Source of the DNA: Cloeon dipterum
Lineage: Eukaryota; Arthropoda; Insecta; Ephemeroptera; Baetidae
Length of the DNA stretch: 64,000 nucleotides
Assembly (NCBI RefSeq): GCF_949628265.1
Contig: NC_088787.1
Span: forward strand, 32,104,844 to 32,168,843
Direction of reading: 5' to 3'
The translations under genes and the position numbers were made by a program. Shown piece after piece: positions 40,201 to 51,819 of the stretch; the stretch's first letter is position 1; the number at the start of each line of letters is the position of its first letter. Below the pieces are notes generated by a model, which saw nothing but the letters and a program-made list of their open reading frames with translations, made no database searches and had not been told where the DNA came from.

Positions 40201-43200
40201 TCTCTAAAACAAAATTGGGTTTATACGAACGGAGAGGAAAACGTCGTTTTCTTTCTTTTAAATTTATCTGCTACTGACAGAAAGAATTTTAGTTTTAATG
40301 CAGGGGCGTAAAAAACCTTTTTTATTTCTTAAATGAGAGATATCAAACACAACAATTCGTTGATAGAAAAAGCTGTAACACCATTTTCACGGTGTACAGC
40401 AGCGTATGACTCCGACCAAAAGTGACTAATTCATTGTTCTTCCGCCGTTTGTTTATAAATTCCCCTCGCAAGCTGGATGAAGACAAAAAGATGGGCCGAG
40501 AAACCGCAGCAGCTTTATTTTTAAATTATAATACGCGTCCCCTCCATGAATTTCACACAACGCCGCGCGCGTCTTCAGGTGCATATCATTTTGATGGTTA
40601 AAATATATTAACCCTGGCATGCGACGTGCCTCGGTTTCCAACTCAAGTGTTCCGCCCTCACGAGGCAATGTCGCGTTTCGTATTTTTCTTTCTTTCTTTT
40701 TTTTATTGTATGCTGGCAGTGAGAGTGACTCATTTCGATATTGCCAGTGACGTGACGCGCGTGATTTTCTCATCGGCCTTTATTTTGCTGCTCATCTTCA
40801 CGCGAGAATCAGTCAAATGCTCGCAGGTTGATGGTGCATGGCAGATCTATTTCTTTTCAAGGTCGCTCGTAACAATTTAGTCGGAGGAAATAATGGGTTT
40901 AATTTTAAACAGCTTGTCAGAGCAGACACGTGAGAATTATTAGGTGTATTAATGTGGTAAAATGATTACCTGCCTGACAGGTAAAAATCATAGACTAGGA
41001 AAAAATGGTATGTAATTTGGTGGATCAAGTTTAAGAGAATTTCTTAGACTCGATAGATAAATCACAAATTCTGCCTCCATTCTTGGAAAAATGTGAATTT
41101 ACAGGAAAATAACGTAAATCATTATTATTGATATTAATAATAATAATGCAGTATTTTTCTCAAGAGGAAATTGCAACCGATGTGAGCAATTATTATGGTC
41201 ATTACGAAAAACAATACTGGTGTCTAAAATTCAAGGAGTTGTGTTTTTAATTATGATAACCCCACGACCTAATAAAATATTCTTCGAAACCTTTCCTACT
41301 TTTCACAGTTAAGAGAAGGAAGACTATTTAATTTTGTTTTATTCTGCCACCCAAAGAATGTGGCTGGTGTGACCATACATGTACTGTATTTTATTGAGAA
41401 TTAATATATGGCAGTACTTAAAGCGATAAATATACATATTACGCATTCATGGTATGTACAGTTTTAATGGGAGACCTTTTGGTCCTTGGATCTGCCCGTG
41501 AAATAACTAAGCATGAGGCAGTTGAGAGTTGCACTCTGCGTGCATACTTTTTTTTGCGGCATATGCCGCGCACTTAATGTGCAATTTATGCCCGTGTCCG
41601 TTACGCGGTTTCAATTAAATTGCCATTAAAATGTCCAAGCGAGGAAAGATTCTGATTCCTGCCACGAAGCTCCGTGAGGCAAGAGCCTTGAATTAATGCG
41701 AGAGAGCAGGAAGGCGTTAAATATTAGACAATTGGAGTTTTCGTCTTTTCACTGCAATTGTATGCTAAGCGGATTAGTTAGTTGCAAAAGCCGGAGGGGA
41801 AGTTGAGCTTTCAGAAGGATAAATTGGTTTTCTCCTCTCCGAGAAAAGTTCGATTTTTGTCTATTGTCGGATACTACAAACGACAGCTTTGCTCTTCGAT
41901 GTCCGAAATTTATTAGTTTAAAAATGGTCTGCCTCCTCATTTTCTTGAAGGTTGGTCAGACTTGTCACAAAAAGCTATTGTAGGCAATGACACTTATATA
42001 TGGGCCTGAAATAGCATTGTTCGAGTTTTTGCGTGATTTTTACCTGACTCTGTGTGTGGTACAAAATATCGATGCATGGAGTTTCTCATTTTCGTTAAGA
42101 ATAAAAATCGGCAGGCACTTACATTCATATTTAGGGATATTGTCTGAATTGGGAAATCAACAGCTAATTGAACATTCTTAAAGTATCGGTTAAAAATATG
42201 CAACACTTAACTTTTGCTGAATTTTGCGTTTGGTTGTTGAGCTATATGCGCATTTTTTCCGCACCAGGACCCTAGACGCTATGGTATTAGTAGAGGTCAG
42301 TGTACCTTGTGTCAAAAGAAGATAAAAAGACAAGAATAAACACTGCTGCCCTATCTCGCGGCTATTCTATAAAAAGACACAAAGCTGTATAATCTGTAAA
42401 AAAAATGCTACTATTCGAGAGCGTGTGTACCTGTCAAAAAACTTTCTCCTCGTTTTTAAAATTCAGCTCAGCTCGCGTGTGGGGAGCGGGAACAACACAC
42501 TGCTCCACCAGTCGTTTGTTGTGAGGTAATAAATATTTCGGGGTTGACGCCTATGTATAATAAACGCCTCTCGTGCTCTCTTGAACTTGTGCAGCTTTCT
42601 CAGGTGCAGCATTCCAGACTGCCAAATAACAATAAAAATTTTCATAATTTAAGCGGAAGGGTTGCATCAGATGCGTTCTCAGAACTTCATTCGTGATTCA
42701 GCGTGTCTGGGGCCTGTCTCGGGGGGTGATTTATGGCCGGGATGCTCCCCCCTTCGCCGCCTGTGCATTGGTAAATTATTTCATGCGCCACCTGGACCAA
42801 GGTCAGATCGTATCCTTTTCACGAACGCGCCAGATTTATTCGAGCAGCAGAGGATGGGCCGGAATGCCCGTTCATGTACAATCTTTGTGCCCTTTGACGC
42901 GGCGGCCAGTGCTTGCTGCGCTCACTGTACAGCGGCTAATTTGTTGTTCAATTGTCTGCAGCGAAGACTGATAAATTACATGAATAGTGAGCAATCAAGC
43001 TCGGAAATCTATGGAGCAGGGTTTCAATTTAATGATTAAAAAGTTTTAGTTTCATGACAAAACGAACTTCTTATTTATGTAAATTTTGAAGTTTTGATTT
43101 ATATTTCTCAAGAATGGTTTGTATGTTTTAATTTTGCAGGAGGCAGAAAGGATATGTCATAAAAAATATCGATTTTGATTGCTCTCAGGTTTTAATTCAT

Positions 43201-46200
43201 CTTAGAAGTAGTGTAATTTGAAACACGCACGAATTAAAACAGTCTCAAGGCAACAATAAAAATAGGTAACATTCCGCCTGCTAAAAATAATCTGAATTTA
43301 GTCAATAAATAAACGCCTTTCCGCGGAAAACTCCATGATTGGCATATTTTACCTTTCCTGATTTATAAAATATTGAAAAGAAAATTCCAATGGCTCAGGT
43401 GGAGCTGAGCTTTTTGTCAATTTCTCTGTGTAGAGCGAAAGTAAAAAGGCGCTCGTTTGATTGTCGGGATGGTGAAGGAATTTGTGAAAGACATAAAAGT
43501 TGAGCGTGAATTTCGCGCATTGCTCGATCAAAGTGTGAAAATTCCAGCACGCGGCGCAAATAAAGAGATGGCTTTGATGAGACGGGCCGCCGGGTTAGGA
43601 GTGTTTTGAGAGACGGTCGGGGCGGGAGGAAGTAGTGTGTCGCGATAAGCCAATCTCCGGCGACAGGCATACAAATGAATGGAGTGCTTCCCGCGAGCCT
43701 CTCGTGCGAGAGAATGGAGCCAGCAGAATGTGGTGCGTAAGCGTAATTAAATTCGCACGCGCCCTCCGTGTCGCCAACCTGACCATTCAAGGACAAATGA
43801 CCTGATGGCGGTGCTTTCTTCCTGTTTCGCCGCGTGCACACAGGAAGCTGGCGCAGAGCCGACGTTTTTCGATCGTTCGTCTTTCAGGCCGCGATGAAAG
43901 CAGACAACGGAATTAGAATTTGAATTTGAAGAGGTGCACACCCGCCACGGTGGAAAGTAAACGAGTCGACTGTTTTAATTATGCTGGGCTCTGCATAAAC
44001 GCGCGAATGAAACGAGGAAGTACGCCGCCGGCACATCCGCTTTTTCCGTGGATTCTTCGCCGATGCACAATTCTTCTTCCCCCCTGCCGCGCTCTCACCG
44101 AATACTTTCGATCTCGAGGCTTTTACATCTTTTTTGGATTGTTGTAAAGATTTGCTCCGAGAAGGAATGCTATAGTTTAGAATTAGAATACTCCAGAGAC
44201 TCTTATCTGCTATTTTGTACTGTTTCTGTCTTCCTGTAAAGAAGAAATTTCCTCGTCAAATGAGTAGATAGGTTAACCATTGAAAAACCAAATCTTTTCT
44301 TCAGTGTCAAAGCGTTTTTCATTAGAAGATTACGAAATGGTCGGATATAAAATTCTGAAAATGATCAGTAAAAAGACACGTAGTAAACATTATTTTGGTA
44401 AAAATTAAGCCCCAGTAACCTGCTCAAAAGCTCGAAGGATAGTGATAAGGAAATAATTAACTTTGCATATATGTGCACTCATTTTTAAAATTGCAGTAAA
44501 TACTTTATTTTTTACTAAACTATTGCTGTAAAGTTAATACAATATGAAAATACTTGAAGTAATTTTCAATTTTGACAAGTTGAATTTTTACAACAAAGAA
44601 AAAGGAATTTAATACAATTTGATGGAAGCAAAAAATCACGGTGAGTTGGTGAGGCTGCGTACTAGCGTATTTTAAGTCTGCTTTGGAGATGTTGAATTTA
44701 TCAAATTAATTAAAAATTACTATAGCTAGCCAAAAAGGTATTTTCGGTAAAAAAAACTTTTGAGATCACCAGTAGTTAAAATATTATTTCCTCATCAGTT
44801 TCTTAAAAAATCATTCAAATTCTCACTCATGGTAATATTCTACTTTGTGGAATTTGACTTCAATTGACATTGAACTCTCTGTGCAAAGTCAATGTTCTCT
44901 GCAAATCCGCTCTTTTCAACAAACCGAGAGCAAATACAGATGACTTTGCAGTAAGTACGCAGAGTGCTGATCATTTCTCACACTTAACTTTTTTTGCGCT
45001 TCACAAATCGCGCCCCTCGAACCAAAGGTCGAGGACCGATTTATTGCCGCTCATTATAAGAGTTCCTTGGCACCAAAGCAAAGCAGCATAATATTTGCAT
45101 AAAATTCACTGCCGGGACTACTTTTTACACCCGTCCGAACTTGATTTGCGAGGCTGACTGCCGCATGCTGTTTGTGTGCCATAATTGTATGTGCCGCGGA
45201 GGGTATTAATAAAGCGTATCGCTATATAAATCCTCGATTCGGGATCACGCACTGCATTTTAATACACGATCGGACGGGCAATTAATGCGAGAGTCAAATT
45301 ATTATTCAAATTATCAATTACGCCGACGCGCGAGATATTGATCTAGTTCGGTGGCTCAAGAGCGAGGTTTGTTGCCCGGCACATGATCCCACTTAATATG
45401 CGCAGTATTTTGATTTTCCAATTGTTTGTTGCAGCCACCGGTGCGGACTGTCTGACGAGGATCTGAACCGCAGGTGGAGCAGACCAGACCAAACCTTGCA
45501 TCCTGTCATTTACAATGCCAAGGTAGGAGAGACGGTGACTGGTTTGTTTATCTGGGTTTATTTTATGCTTATATAACGTCACTTTGCCGTACTTTTAAAA
45601 CTTTTCTTGCATACAAACAGCGTCTAAATTTAAATACTGCAGTTAAAAATCTGCGTAAATTTCTTTAAAATAAGTTCCAGTTGGTCATTCTACTATTTTT
45701 TACTTTTTTATCGAATTTTATTTTGTAGAAGAAAATGCAACTTAATTTTTGTCACTGGGAAAATTGAAATTAATTAATTGTTTTAATTTTACTACGGTTT
45801 CCTAATTCAAGCCAGTGATTATTTTTTAAGAGCTGAGAGCGTGTTCACTGAAAGCGTGCCACCGCGAGCAAGCACAATTTGAAATCCGTTCCGCATTTCA
45901 GGGTCTGATTGAGTACTGCTGTCGCGTACTTCACCGTATTCCCTACTTCTACTGCGACCTGCACGGCCACTCGCGTCGCAAAAACGTGTTCTTCTACGGG
46001 TGTTCGCAGGCCGGCAGCTGGAATGCCGCCGACCGCACCGTGCCAGAAGACCCCACTGAATTTCTGGTGCGAATATTAATTTCCCTCGTGACGCACTCGC
46101 ACGCCTGACCTGACTGGAAATTTCGGCTAATGCGTAACCGGGTTGATTGCAGCTGCTTCCGCACATTCTGCAGCAGACTGCGCCCGCCTTCTCGCTCAAC

Positions 46201-47507
46201 CACTGCAACTTCAGGGTGGAAAGAGGCCGCGAGTCGACGGCCAGGGTCGCCCTGTGGCGGCAGCTCGGCATCACCAGGAGCTACACCCTCGAGAGCAGCT
46301 ACTGCGGCTGCGATCAAGGTCCTTACCAGGTACGGATCTCGCCTTCAAATTGCATATTGAGCTAAATAGACTTTTATTTTTTAAAAATAGAGATGTGTTT
46401 CCATTAAAATGAAGACAAGTTAGCTTTTTTCAGAATTTTTGCTTTTCTCAGAGTCCAATAATTATTCCTTTTGAAGGTCTTTTGTAACACTACCTACAAA
46501 AATTAACAAACTTTTTATGGCCCTTTTTAAATTGTGTGGAAAGAAGCCTTAAAACTCCGTTTCCCAGGATAAAATGCAATTAAACATTTTTCAAAAGAAT
46601 GATGAAAGTGGAAAGACCTTCTGTAAAAGATGTAAACGTTGTTATTTGTTTAACAAAAGCATACTTTCGTGTTCAATAATTCCATTCCATTTACATTTTC
46701 AACAACGTTTTTGGTATTCTATTTTCAGGGCTACCACTTGGGAACTTATCAACTGCATGAAATGGGGCGCAACCTATGTGAGGCGCTGCGAACCTTGTAC
46801 GAGGATGGTTGGAAGCTGAAGCTGGTGCTCGCTTGCAGCTCCCCTCAGACCTTTGCAAACGAACAGCCCAACAGGTATCTAAGAATTACCAGATTTTTCC
46901 TTTTATTTTTTTCCTTTTGTTGGACATCAAAATTATTTTTGCTCGGAATTGTTTTTACGTTTTTTTCTCTCTGAATTCCAATGATTGGCACTCGACTTTT
47001 CTTTTGTCCAAGCTTGCTGGATATGTAACTGTACCCATTTTGTTGTCCTGTCACAGATCCCGTCGTCTAAGTGTTTCAAATGTTGAGTAGTTTTATTCAG
47101 TTTATTGTGGCTGATTCTTGAAAAGTAAGTTATACCCCACTGGGCGTTGTGCTGTTAGTGTGTTTTGCATATCAAAAGCAGTGAAATCTAACCTAGTTTC
47201 CGATTAATTCAACCAGGGTTTTCTTCATTAATAATTATTAATTATTAGAATTTTCCTTTTCTAATATAATTATTTCTATAGAAGACATGATATCGATATG
47301 ATTTACGACGTTTTTTACTAATGAAATCAATTTTTTACTTAAAAATGTCGTCCCATGCATTAAAATGGTGTGATCTCTTTCAGAGTTGTTGGAGGAATTG
47401 CTGGGCTCGGAGGAGTGCGCACATATGAGGAAGAGGCGGTGTTAACGAATCCATCAGACGACAGTGACTACGAAGAAGAGTACCACGCCATGAACGAGTG
47501 TCACTGA
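22270..47507 (+). CDS. AGTPBP1: Cytosolic carboxypeptidase 1-type (Nna1/AGTPBP1) tubulin deglutamylase
   Basis: Twenty coding exons: 22270-22293, 23035-23161, 23222-23304, 30822-30894, 31140-31352, 31756-31887, 31941-32072, 32129-32272, 32500-32718, 32776-33280, 33468-33587, 33639-33747, 33803-33959, 34019-34242, 34297-34613, 45435-45522, 45902-46066, 46153-46329, 46729-46874, 47384-47507. Every junction is GT-AG and in frame; total 1,092 residues. An N-terminal helical ARM-like region (to about residue 380) is followed by an acidic Ser-rich linker, the CCP N-domain ([30 protein letters not shown]) and an M14 carboxypeptidase domain. Zinc ligands are seen in RVHPGES (His812, Glu815) and DLHGHS (His910), with the catalytic Glu991 in [12 protein letters not shown]. 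Substrate-side residues include DLNRRW. The family removes glutamates from tubulin tails and other proteins in the cytosol. All catalytic residues are present, so an active enzyme is expected. Introns 3 (7.5 kb) and 15 (10.8 kb) are unusually long for this locus; intron 15 hosts a lectin gene. The C-terminus is acidic ([11 protein letters not shown]). Confidence 0.95.
23305..30821 (+). other. Intron 3 of the CCP1-type gene
   Basis: A 7.5 kb AT-rich intron. The proteins encoded by exons 3 and 4 read on without a gap against the family, so no missing exon is needed. I found no nested gene; open frames are short and family-less. GC- and CpG-richer patches near 25.2-25.45, 26.2-26.4, 27.8-28.0 and 29.0-29.4 kb could be enhancers or unrecognised noncoding RNA. 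A short GATT run lies near 29.53 kb. Confidence 0.6.
34731..34736 (-). terminator. Poly(A) signal of the nested lectin gene
   Basis: AATAAA on the minus strand, about 100 nt after the TAG stop of the C-type-lectin-like gene, inside intron 15 of the carboxypeptidase gene. Confidence 0.6.
34835..36700 (-). CDS. Secreted C-type-lectin-like protein nested in an intron
   Basis: Five minus-strand exons: 36700-36649, 36162-35980, 35786-35627, 35567-35409, 35207-34835, giving 308 residues in frame. Residues 1-16 ([16 protein letters not shown]) are a clear signal peptide. The lectin-like domain follows (about 18-180): [51 protein letters not shown] and [11 protein letters not shown], with Cys spacing typical of the fold. 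The canonical sugar-specificity triplet (EPN or QPD) is not seen, so calcium-dependent sugar binding is doubtful. After the domain comes a Thr/Pro/Ser-rich stretch, then a strongly acidic Glu/Ala/Ser tail with a QQQQ run and a final [18 protein letters not shown]. The gene lies wholly inside intron 15 of the carboxypeptidase gene on the opposite strand. For the last exon I chose the acceptor at 35207 because the upstream AG gives an in-frame stop. An open frame continues upstream of 36162, but it does not join exon 1 in frame. Confidence 0.88.
36701..45434 (+). other. Remainder of intron 15 of the CCP1-type gene
   Basis: About 8.7 kb from the lectin 5' end to exon 16. No recognisable coding sequence. 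Patches of higher GC and CpG with overlapping family-less frames occur near 37.4-37.75, 39.6-40.2, 40.6-40.85, 42.7-43.0 and 43.4-44.1 kb. An ATT-rich simple repeat lies near 41.12-41.15 kb. The patches may be enhancers or the lectin promoter, but nothing in the sequence proves this. Confidence 0.55.
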
Positions 47508-47993
47508 TTTTTCCCTTTTTGGCCTGCAACATTTAATTGATTGCATTGTAAGCTAGTTTCTCTTTGTCTTATTCCATTTAGCAACGCTGCGTAGTCTTGT
47601 GGTTCATTTTAAGTGAGGCTACAGAAAATTCATCTCATATCTTAAGGGAATTTGTTTTCCTATTAGGCATGTAATTTTGCTATAATATCACACTCTTAAA
47701 TGTATGTTTGTTACTGGTTGCAGATGGTACTCTAGAACTTGAAAATTATTAAGAGTAATTATTACGTAAGAAATACCTGATTTTAACTAGTACGTTTAGA
47801 TCTCATGTTCACACACATAAATTTTGCCCCAGTTGGGTTTACTTTATTCAATTTTAATAGCTTGTTCTTTACATGAACTGTCATAGGCGTTACTAATATG
47901 GCAAAACTTTAATTTGCGCCCAGACACAGTGAGGTTGTGATTAGATCAAACGATTATTAAAATTACGTAATAATTTTTGTATTACGCGCACTG

Positions 47994-47999
47994 TTTATT
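47994..47999 (-). terminator. Candidate poly(A) signal of the SNAPC2-like gene
   Basis: AATAAA on the minus strand, 129 nt past the stop of the SNAPC2-like gene and inside the proposed 3' UTR of the carboxypeptidase gene. Confidence 0.4.
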
Positions 48000-48077
48000 C
48001 TTGTGATTAGTTATTTACAGTTAGTTTTTTTCTGATATACTTGCTCTAGTATGAAAAGTTAAAAAATGTTATTGGTC

Positions 48078-48083
48078 AATAAA
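48078..48083 (+). terminator. Candidate poly(A) signal of the CCP1-type gene
   Basis: AATAAA on the plus strand, 570 nt after the carboxypeptidase stop codon and about 45 bp short of the stop codon of the converging gene. Confidence 0.5.
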
Positions 48084-48128
48084 GATAAAGGTTGGTATAC
48101 ATCAGGGTTTAATTAATTCAAGACCGAT

Positions 48129-49319
48129 CTAGTTGGGGTCGACTACAATGGAAAATTCTGTGTTGTTGTCCACCATGAAGCTGTCATCAAACACCACTGT
48201 AATCTGGCCCTCATCAAGCTGCTGATCTTTGCCGACTTCCTCTTCTGCATCTCCAAAGTCGATTTCAGAGTTGGAAATCGTCTCAGGGATGGCAGGTGGA
48301 GCAGCGTATGGGTCGTCGACCAGGTTTTCTCCGCTGATCAGGGCTGCGTCCTGCTCACTCAGCAATAGCATTTCGCACGGCACCCCTAGCGGATTCATCC
48401 CTTTGTCTGCATTAATGCTGTCCTCAGGGGGAACCTACCAGTGGAACAAAAATTAAATTATTGTGAGATTCATTTCCGTGTTTAAAATACCATCAAAGCA
48501 TATTTGCTGTAAGTGTTCTTGATTTGGACACCATCCCTGGATGCATTAACCTTGTTGAGGAAGTTTTTCGGGGCACTCAGGTCTTGGTCAACGGTCATGC
48601 TGGCCAGCCACAGACAGCAGTGGAAAATGAGCTGTGCCGACCCGAGAGAAATTTGTCTGCGAATCAAATGAATACAATTGTTGAAGGGTCGCACTCGTCA
48701 CTATTTCGGTACCTGGGATGAGTTCCAGACAGGACCGTCGCCAAGTAATAGTATAGCTCTCTGAAATCGACCCCTTCGCACTTCTCTGGTGGAGGATGCC
48801 TTTCACACACGGCAATCATTTTCAATTGCTGAAAATGCAAACATATACATATCGGATTTTAAAATTGCAAGCGGCGAAAAATTGACTCTCCCTTTAAATT
48901 TAATTACAAAGAAAAAAACCAGGGGGTGAGAATTTAATTCTAATGATTTTACAATGGCTAAATGAAACATCTAAATTATACCATTAATTTACCTGGCTGA
49001 TTTCTTTGGAGTTGCCGGCATTGAGACAGCCGCCTCTGTCCTTGGCGCCTAGGGCCTCGAGCCACAAGTCGATGGGCGCCTCTGCCTCCGGATTTTTGGG
49101 TTTCCACATGCCCTCCAGCTTGTGCATCTGCAAGAAGTTTCGGAGCTCGATCATGGTCCGTCTGGGCACAAACTGCTGCAGCTGCTCGTAGTTGGAGGTG
49201 CCGTAGAGTCGCAGGCCCAGAAGCAGCATCTCCTTCTCCTTGGTGGTCCACAACCGCTCTTGGTTCAGCTTTTGGAACACCCGCTGCGACCTGCATTGTG
49301 TCATCTTTTTGCGCCCCAT
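48129..49319 (-). CDS. SANT/Myb-like domain protein, possible SNAPc subunit 2
   Basis: Four minus-strand exons: 49319-48993, 48828-48713, 48656-48491, 48434-48129; in frame, 304 residues. A basic start (MGRKKMTQCRSQRVFQKLNQ) leads into a SANT/Myb-like helical module at about residues 22-67 (LWTTKEKEMLLLGLRLYGTS, then NYEQLQQFVPRRTMIELRNF). A second, mostly helical region contains DFRELYYYLATVLSGTHPR. The C-terminal ~100 residues are acidic (EIDFGDAEEEVGKDQQLDEG). Length, a single N-terminal SANT-like repeat and an acidic tail resemble SNAPC2/SNAP45, a subunit of the complex that starts snRNA gene transcription. That naming is an inference from architecture, since SNAPC2 proteins are poorly conserved. 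Other nuclear SANT proteins remain possible. It converges on the carboxypeptidase gene. Confidence 0.85.
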
Positions 49320-49606
49320 TCTGCCTATTTTTATGCAAAAAAGAAAATTGTAAAAAGGCGCAAAATATGATAAAATTAATGTTTAATTTAATGCCGAATA
49401 CTTATGTATTTTATTATTTACAAAATCTCTATTATTAGGATTTTCATAATTTTAAAATAAAATTTTAAAGTATGATATAGATGATATTGTGTATTAATAA
49501 TAACGCTTGCCGCTCACTTAACACACTTCTCGGTATGATGAGAAGAATCAATCTTTTAGTGTCTTAACCTACCGTACAGTGAGTCCTTCACCTTCATACG
49601 TGTCCA

Positions 49607-49765
49607 TAAATATGTACATATGTATGTACATATTGTACATAAAATAGTCGTGGACTCATACACAGTACTATCATATTACATACATAGATAATACCACTTG
49701 CTTGACCCTGTTAAACTGTATGTATGTAATTATTCTAGGATTATTATGTATGTATGTATATATAT
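49607..49765. repeat. TATG/TACA-type simple repeats
   Basis: Two clusters of tatgtatgtaca-like tetranucleotide repeat (about 49.61-49.64 and 49.74-49.76 kb), partly palindromic, in the AT-rich space upstream of the SNAPC2-like gene. The rest of 49.32-50.68 kb shows no gene. Confidence 0.6.
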
Positions 49766-50686
49766 GCACTACTTGTTCAATTATGTAAAGTATTACGCGA
49801 GCACCATTACAATTAAATGAAATACATAATTATAATATATGTATAATAATTTTGAAAATACAAACCTCTGCGCCTTTGAAAGTCAGCTCTATTATTGGTT
49901 CAGTAAGAAAGTGGGCAACAGATGAACAGAGGCTGCACTAATTTCCAAAAACATTATGTATTTGGTTTGGACATGACTAGTCTAGACCAGCATGGTCAGC
50001 CAGTTTGAGAAATATGTAGAATGGAAATGGAGAGGGAGAGGCGTGTGGGTGAATGAGCAACAGTGCAGCGCGGAAAAGAAAAAAGCGTCTGCGTGTGATT
50101 CAACGATGAATGAACTGTGATTTTAAAGATGATTAAAGTTAGCGAATTAAAAGACCAGCTTTTTATGTGAAACTTTAAGTGGCTTCCTGCATTTTGTAGA
50201 ATTTACATTGAGCTAAAGTGGTTAAGATTTTAAACAAAATACGGTCAATTTTCCACAGCTGACGCTTTTTTGAATTTTTTGCCCTTTTTCTTAAACTTAT
50301 TAGAGCATTTTGATAAAAATAATGAGGAAGGTGGAAGCCTTACTGTCAGTTCTACAAACCATCAGGACTAGATGGCTCATCTGAATTATGAATTTAGAAT
50401 TTAGAAAATCACAAAGAAATAAAAAATAAACATTTTATATTAGAAATAAATTTAATTTATTTTCCCCGCGCACTTAAGTTGCGCTTCTAACATAATACCT
50501 TATTCATTTTTTAAGAAGTTGAAATTTTAGAGTAATAACTCACAATATGTGTGATATTCTGGTTTCTTTGATAAATTATTCCCATTAAGTATTATTAAAA
50601 ATTTGTATTTGAACGAAATTTTTCATTGTGATTTTAACTCAAAATGTATATCATGTGCTGCCATACTGAAAGAAATCAACTCAGTA

Positions 50687-50692
50687 TTTATT
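50687..50692 (-). terminator. Poly(A) signal 12 nt after the stop (copy 1)
   Basis: AATAAA on the minus strand, separated from the TAA stop by only 12 nt, implying a very short 3' UTR. The same spacing occurs in copy 2. Confidence 0.6.
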
Positions 50693-50704
50693 AGAGCAAA
50701 TTCT

Positions 50705-51774
50705 TTAATGTGAGATAAGCAATTTTGGGGTGATGGTGGTAGTTGGCTCATCGGAAGACACAATATTCCAGAGCGCGTCAAGAGCAGCGGCAGCAGCATC
50801 GATGACGGTGGTGAAAGCGGTCCACAGCTTAGTTCCCTCGGCCTGCCAGGTCTCTCCGATTTGGAGAATGCTCTGTGTGATTTGCTGAACGATTTCAACC
50901 GGCTGGAAATTTGAATTTTATCGGAAAAATCGGTATTGTTTGAATGATTTTATAACTTACCTCGCCAATGGTCAAGTCGATGATAGTATTGAAGATAGTG
51001 GTGAACTCAGCAGAGACGCGGCTAAGGACGGTGCTTGCATCCTCCTATACAATTGTTCAAAAACCACATATAACGGTTTAATTTTGTATTTTATTTCAAT
51101 CAAAGAAGATTACCTGCAGCTTGGTAAAGGCAGCATCAAGGTCCAAAATGTGCTGGGCCATCTGGACGAGTTGGAAGTTACCAAGGTCAGAGAGGATCTG
51201 GCCGGTGAGAATCAGGATATTTTCCAGATCGGCCACAATTCCAGTGAAGACGGCCTCAACATTGCTCAACGACTGGTTGATGGCAGCTTCTGCGGCGAGA
51301 ATCTCCTCGGTGCTGATCTAAAATACGATTTTTTTTTTTTAATAAAATTTTGTTTTAGGCTGAACCATTTTAGAAAACTCACTCCGAGATCCTTCAGCTG
51401 CTGCAAAATGTTACTGATCTGGATGGCTGTGTCAACAGTGATAACGATGATAGTCCTGTTGATTTGATCTTTCAGAGCGCCGATCGAATCCTGAAATAAA
51501 AATTCAAAAAAACATTTTTTTATATTGAATATAATTAAAACCAGGCTTCATCCTCGTTGTCAAAAAAGAGAAATTCGTCAGTAGTTTTTTTTTTTTTAAT
51601 TTAATGTAATTGCATTTCAACCTGGAGTGCGTTGACGGCTTCAATTGCGGCGTTGATGTCCGCAATCAGGCCTTTGTGGTTGGCCGAAGGGTGAGCCACC
51701 AGGTGAAGCGGCGAGGCCATCACCTGGGCGGCGCAGAGGGCGGCCAAGAACGCGCACAACAACTTGCTTGCCAT
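50705..51774 (-). CDS. Helical cysteine-free secreted protein, copy 1 (unknown function)
   Basis: Five minus-strand exons: 51774-51622, 51490-51383, 51317-51114, 51044-50961, 50902-50705; 248 residues. The start ATG opens a clean signal peptide (MASKLLCAFLAALCAAQVMA), probably cleaved before SPLHLVAHPS. The mature chain has no cysteine and is a run of amphipathic helices rich in Ile, Leu, Ala, Thr and Gln, for example DINAAIEAVNALQ, NVEAVFTGIVADLENIL and PVEIVQQITQSILQIGETW. It ends in a Thr-rich stretch and KLLISH. All five exons are a whole number of codons, so every intron is phase 0. A TATA box lies about 40 bp upstream of the ATG. I do not recognise the family. The size, signal peptide and helix pattern would suit a secreted lipid-binding, gut or salivary protein, but nothing proves this. 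It is the proximal member of a three-copy tandem array. Confidence 0.85.
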
Positions 51775-51811
51775 TGTCAGAAAGTGAGAATATTCGCGAG
51801 CCGCGATTTCA

Positions 51812-51819
51812 CTTATATA
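51812..51819 (-). promoter_or_regulatory. TATA box of copy 1
   Basis: TATATAAG on the minus strand, 37 bp above the start codon, leaving room for a 5' UTR of only about 10 nt. The matching position in copy 2 reads CTATAAGA. Confidence 0.55.

Noticed and set aside
42662-43039. 125-codon plus-strand frame in CCP1 intron 15
   Set aside because: Another plus-strand frame overlaps it over most of its length, which is typical of chance frames; no domain was seen.
43395-44147. Overlapping open frames in CCP1 intron 15
   Set aside because: Frames overlap on both strands in a GC-richer patch; none matches a known family or has convincing splice sites.
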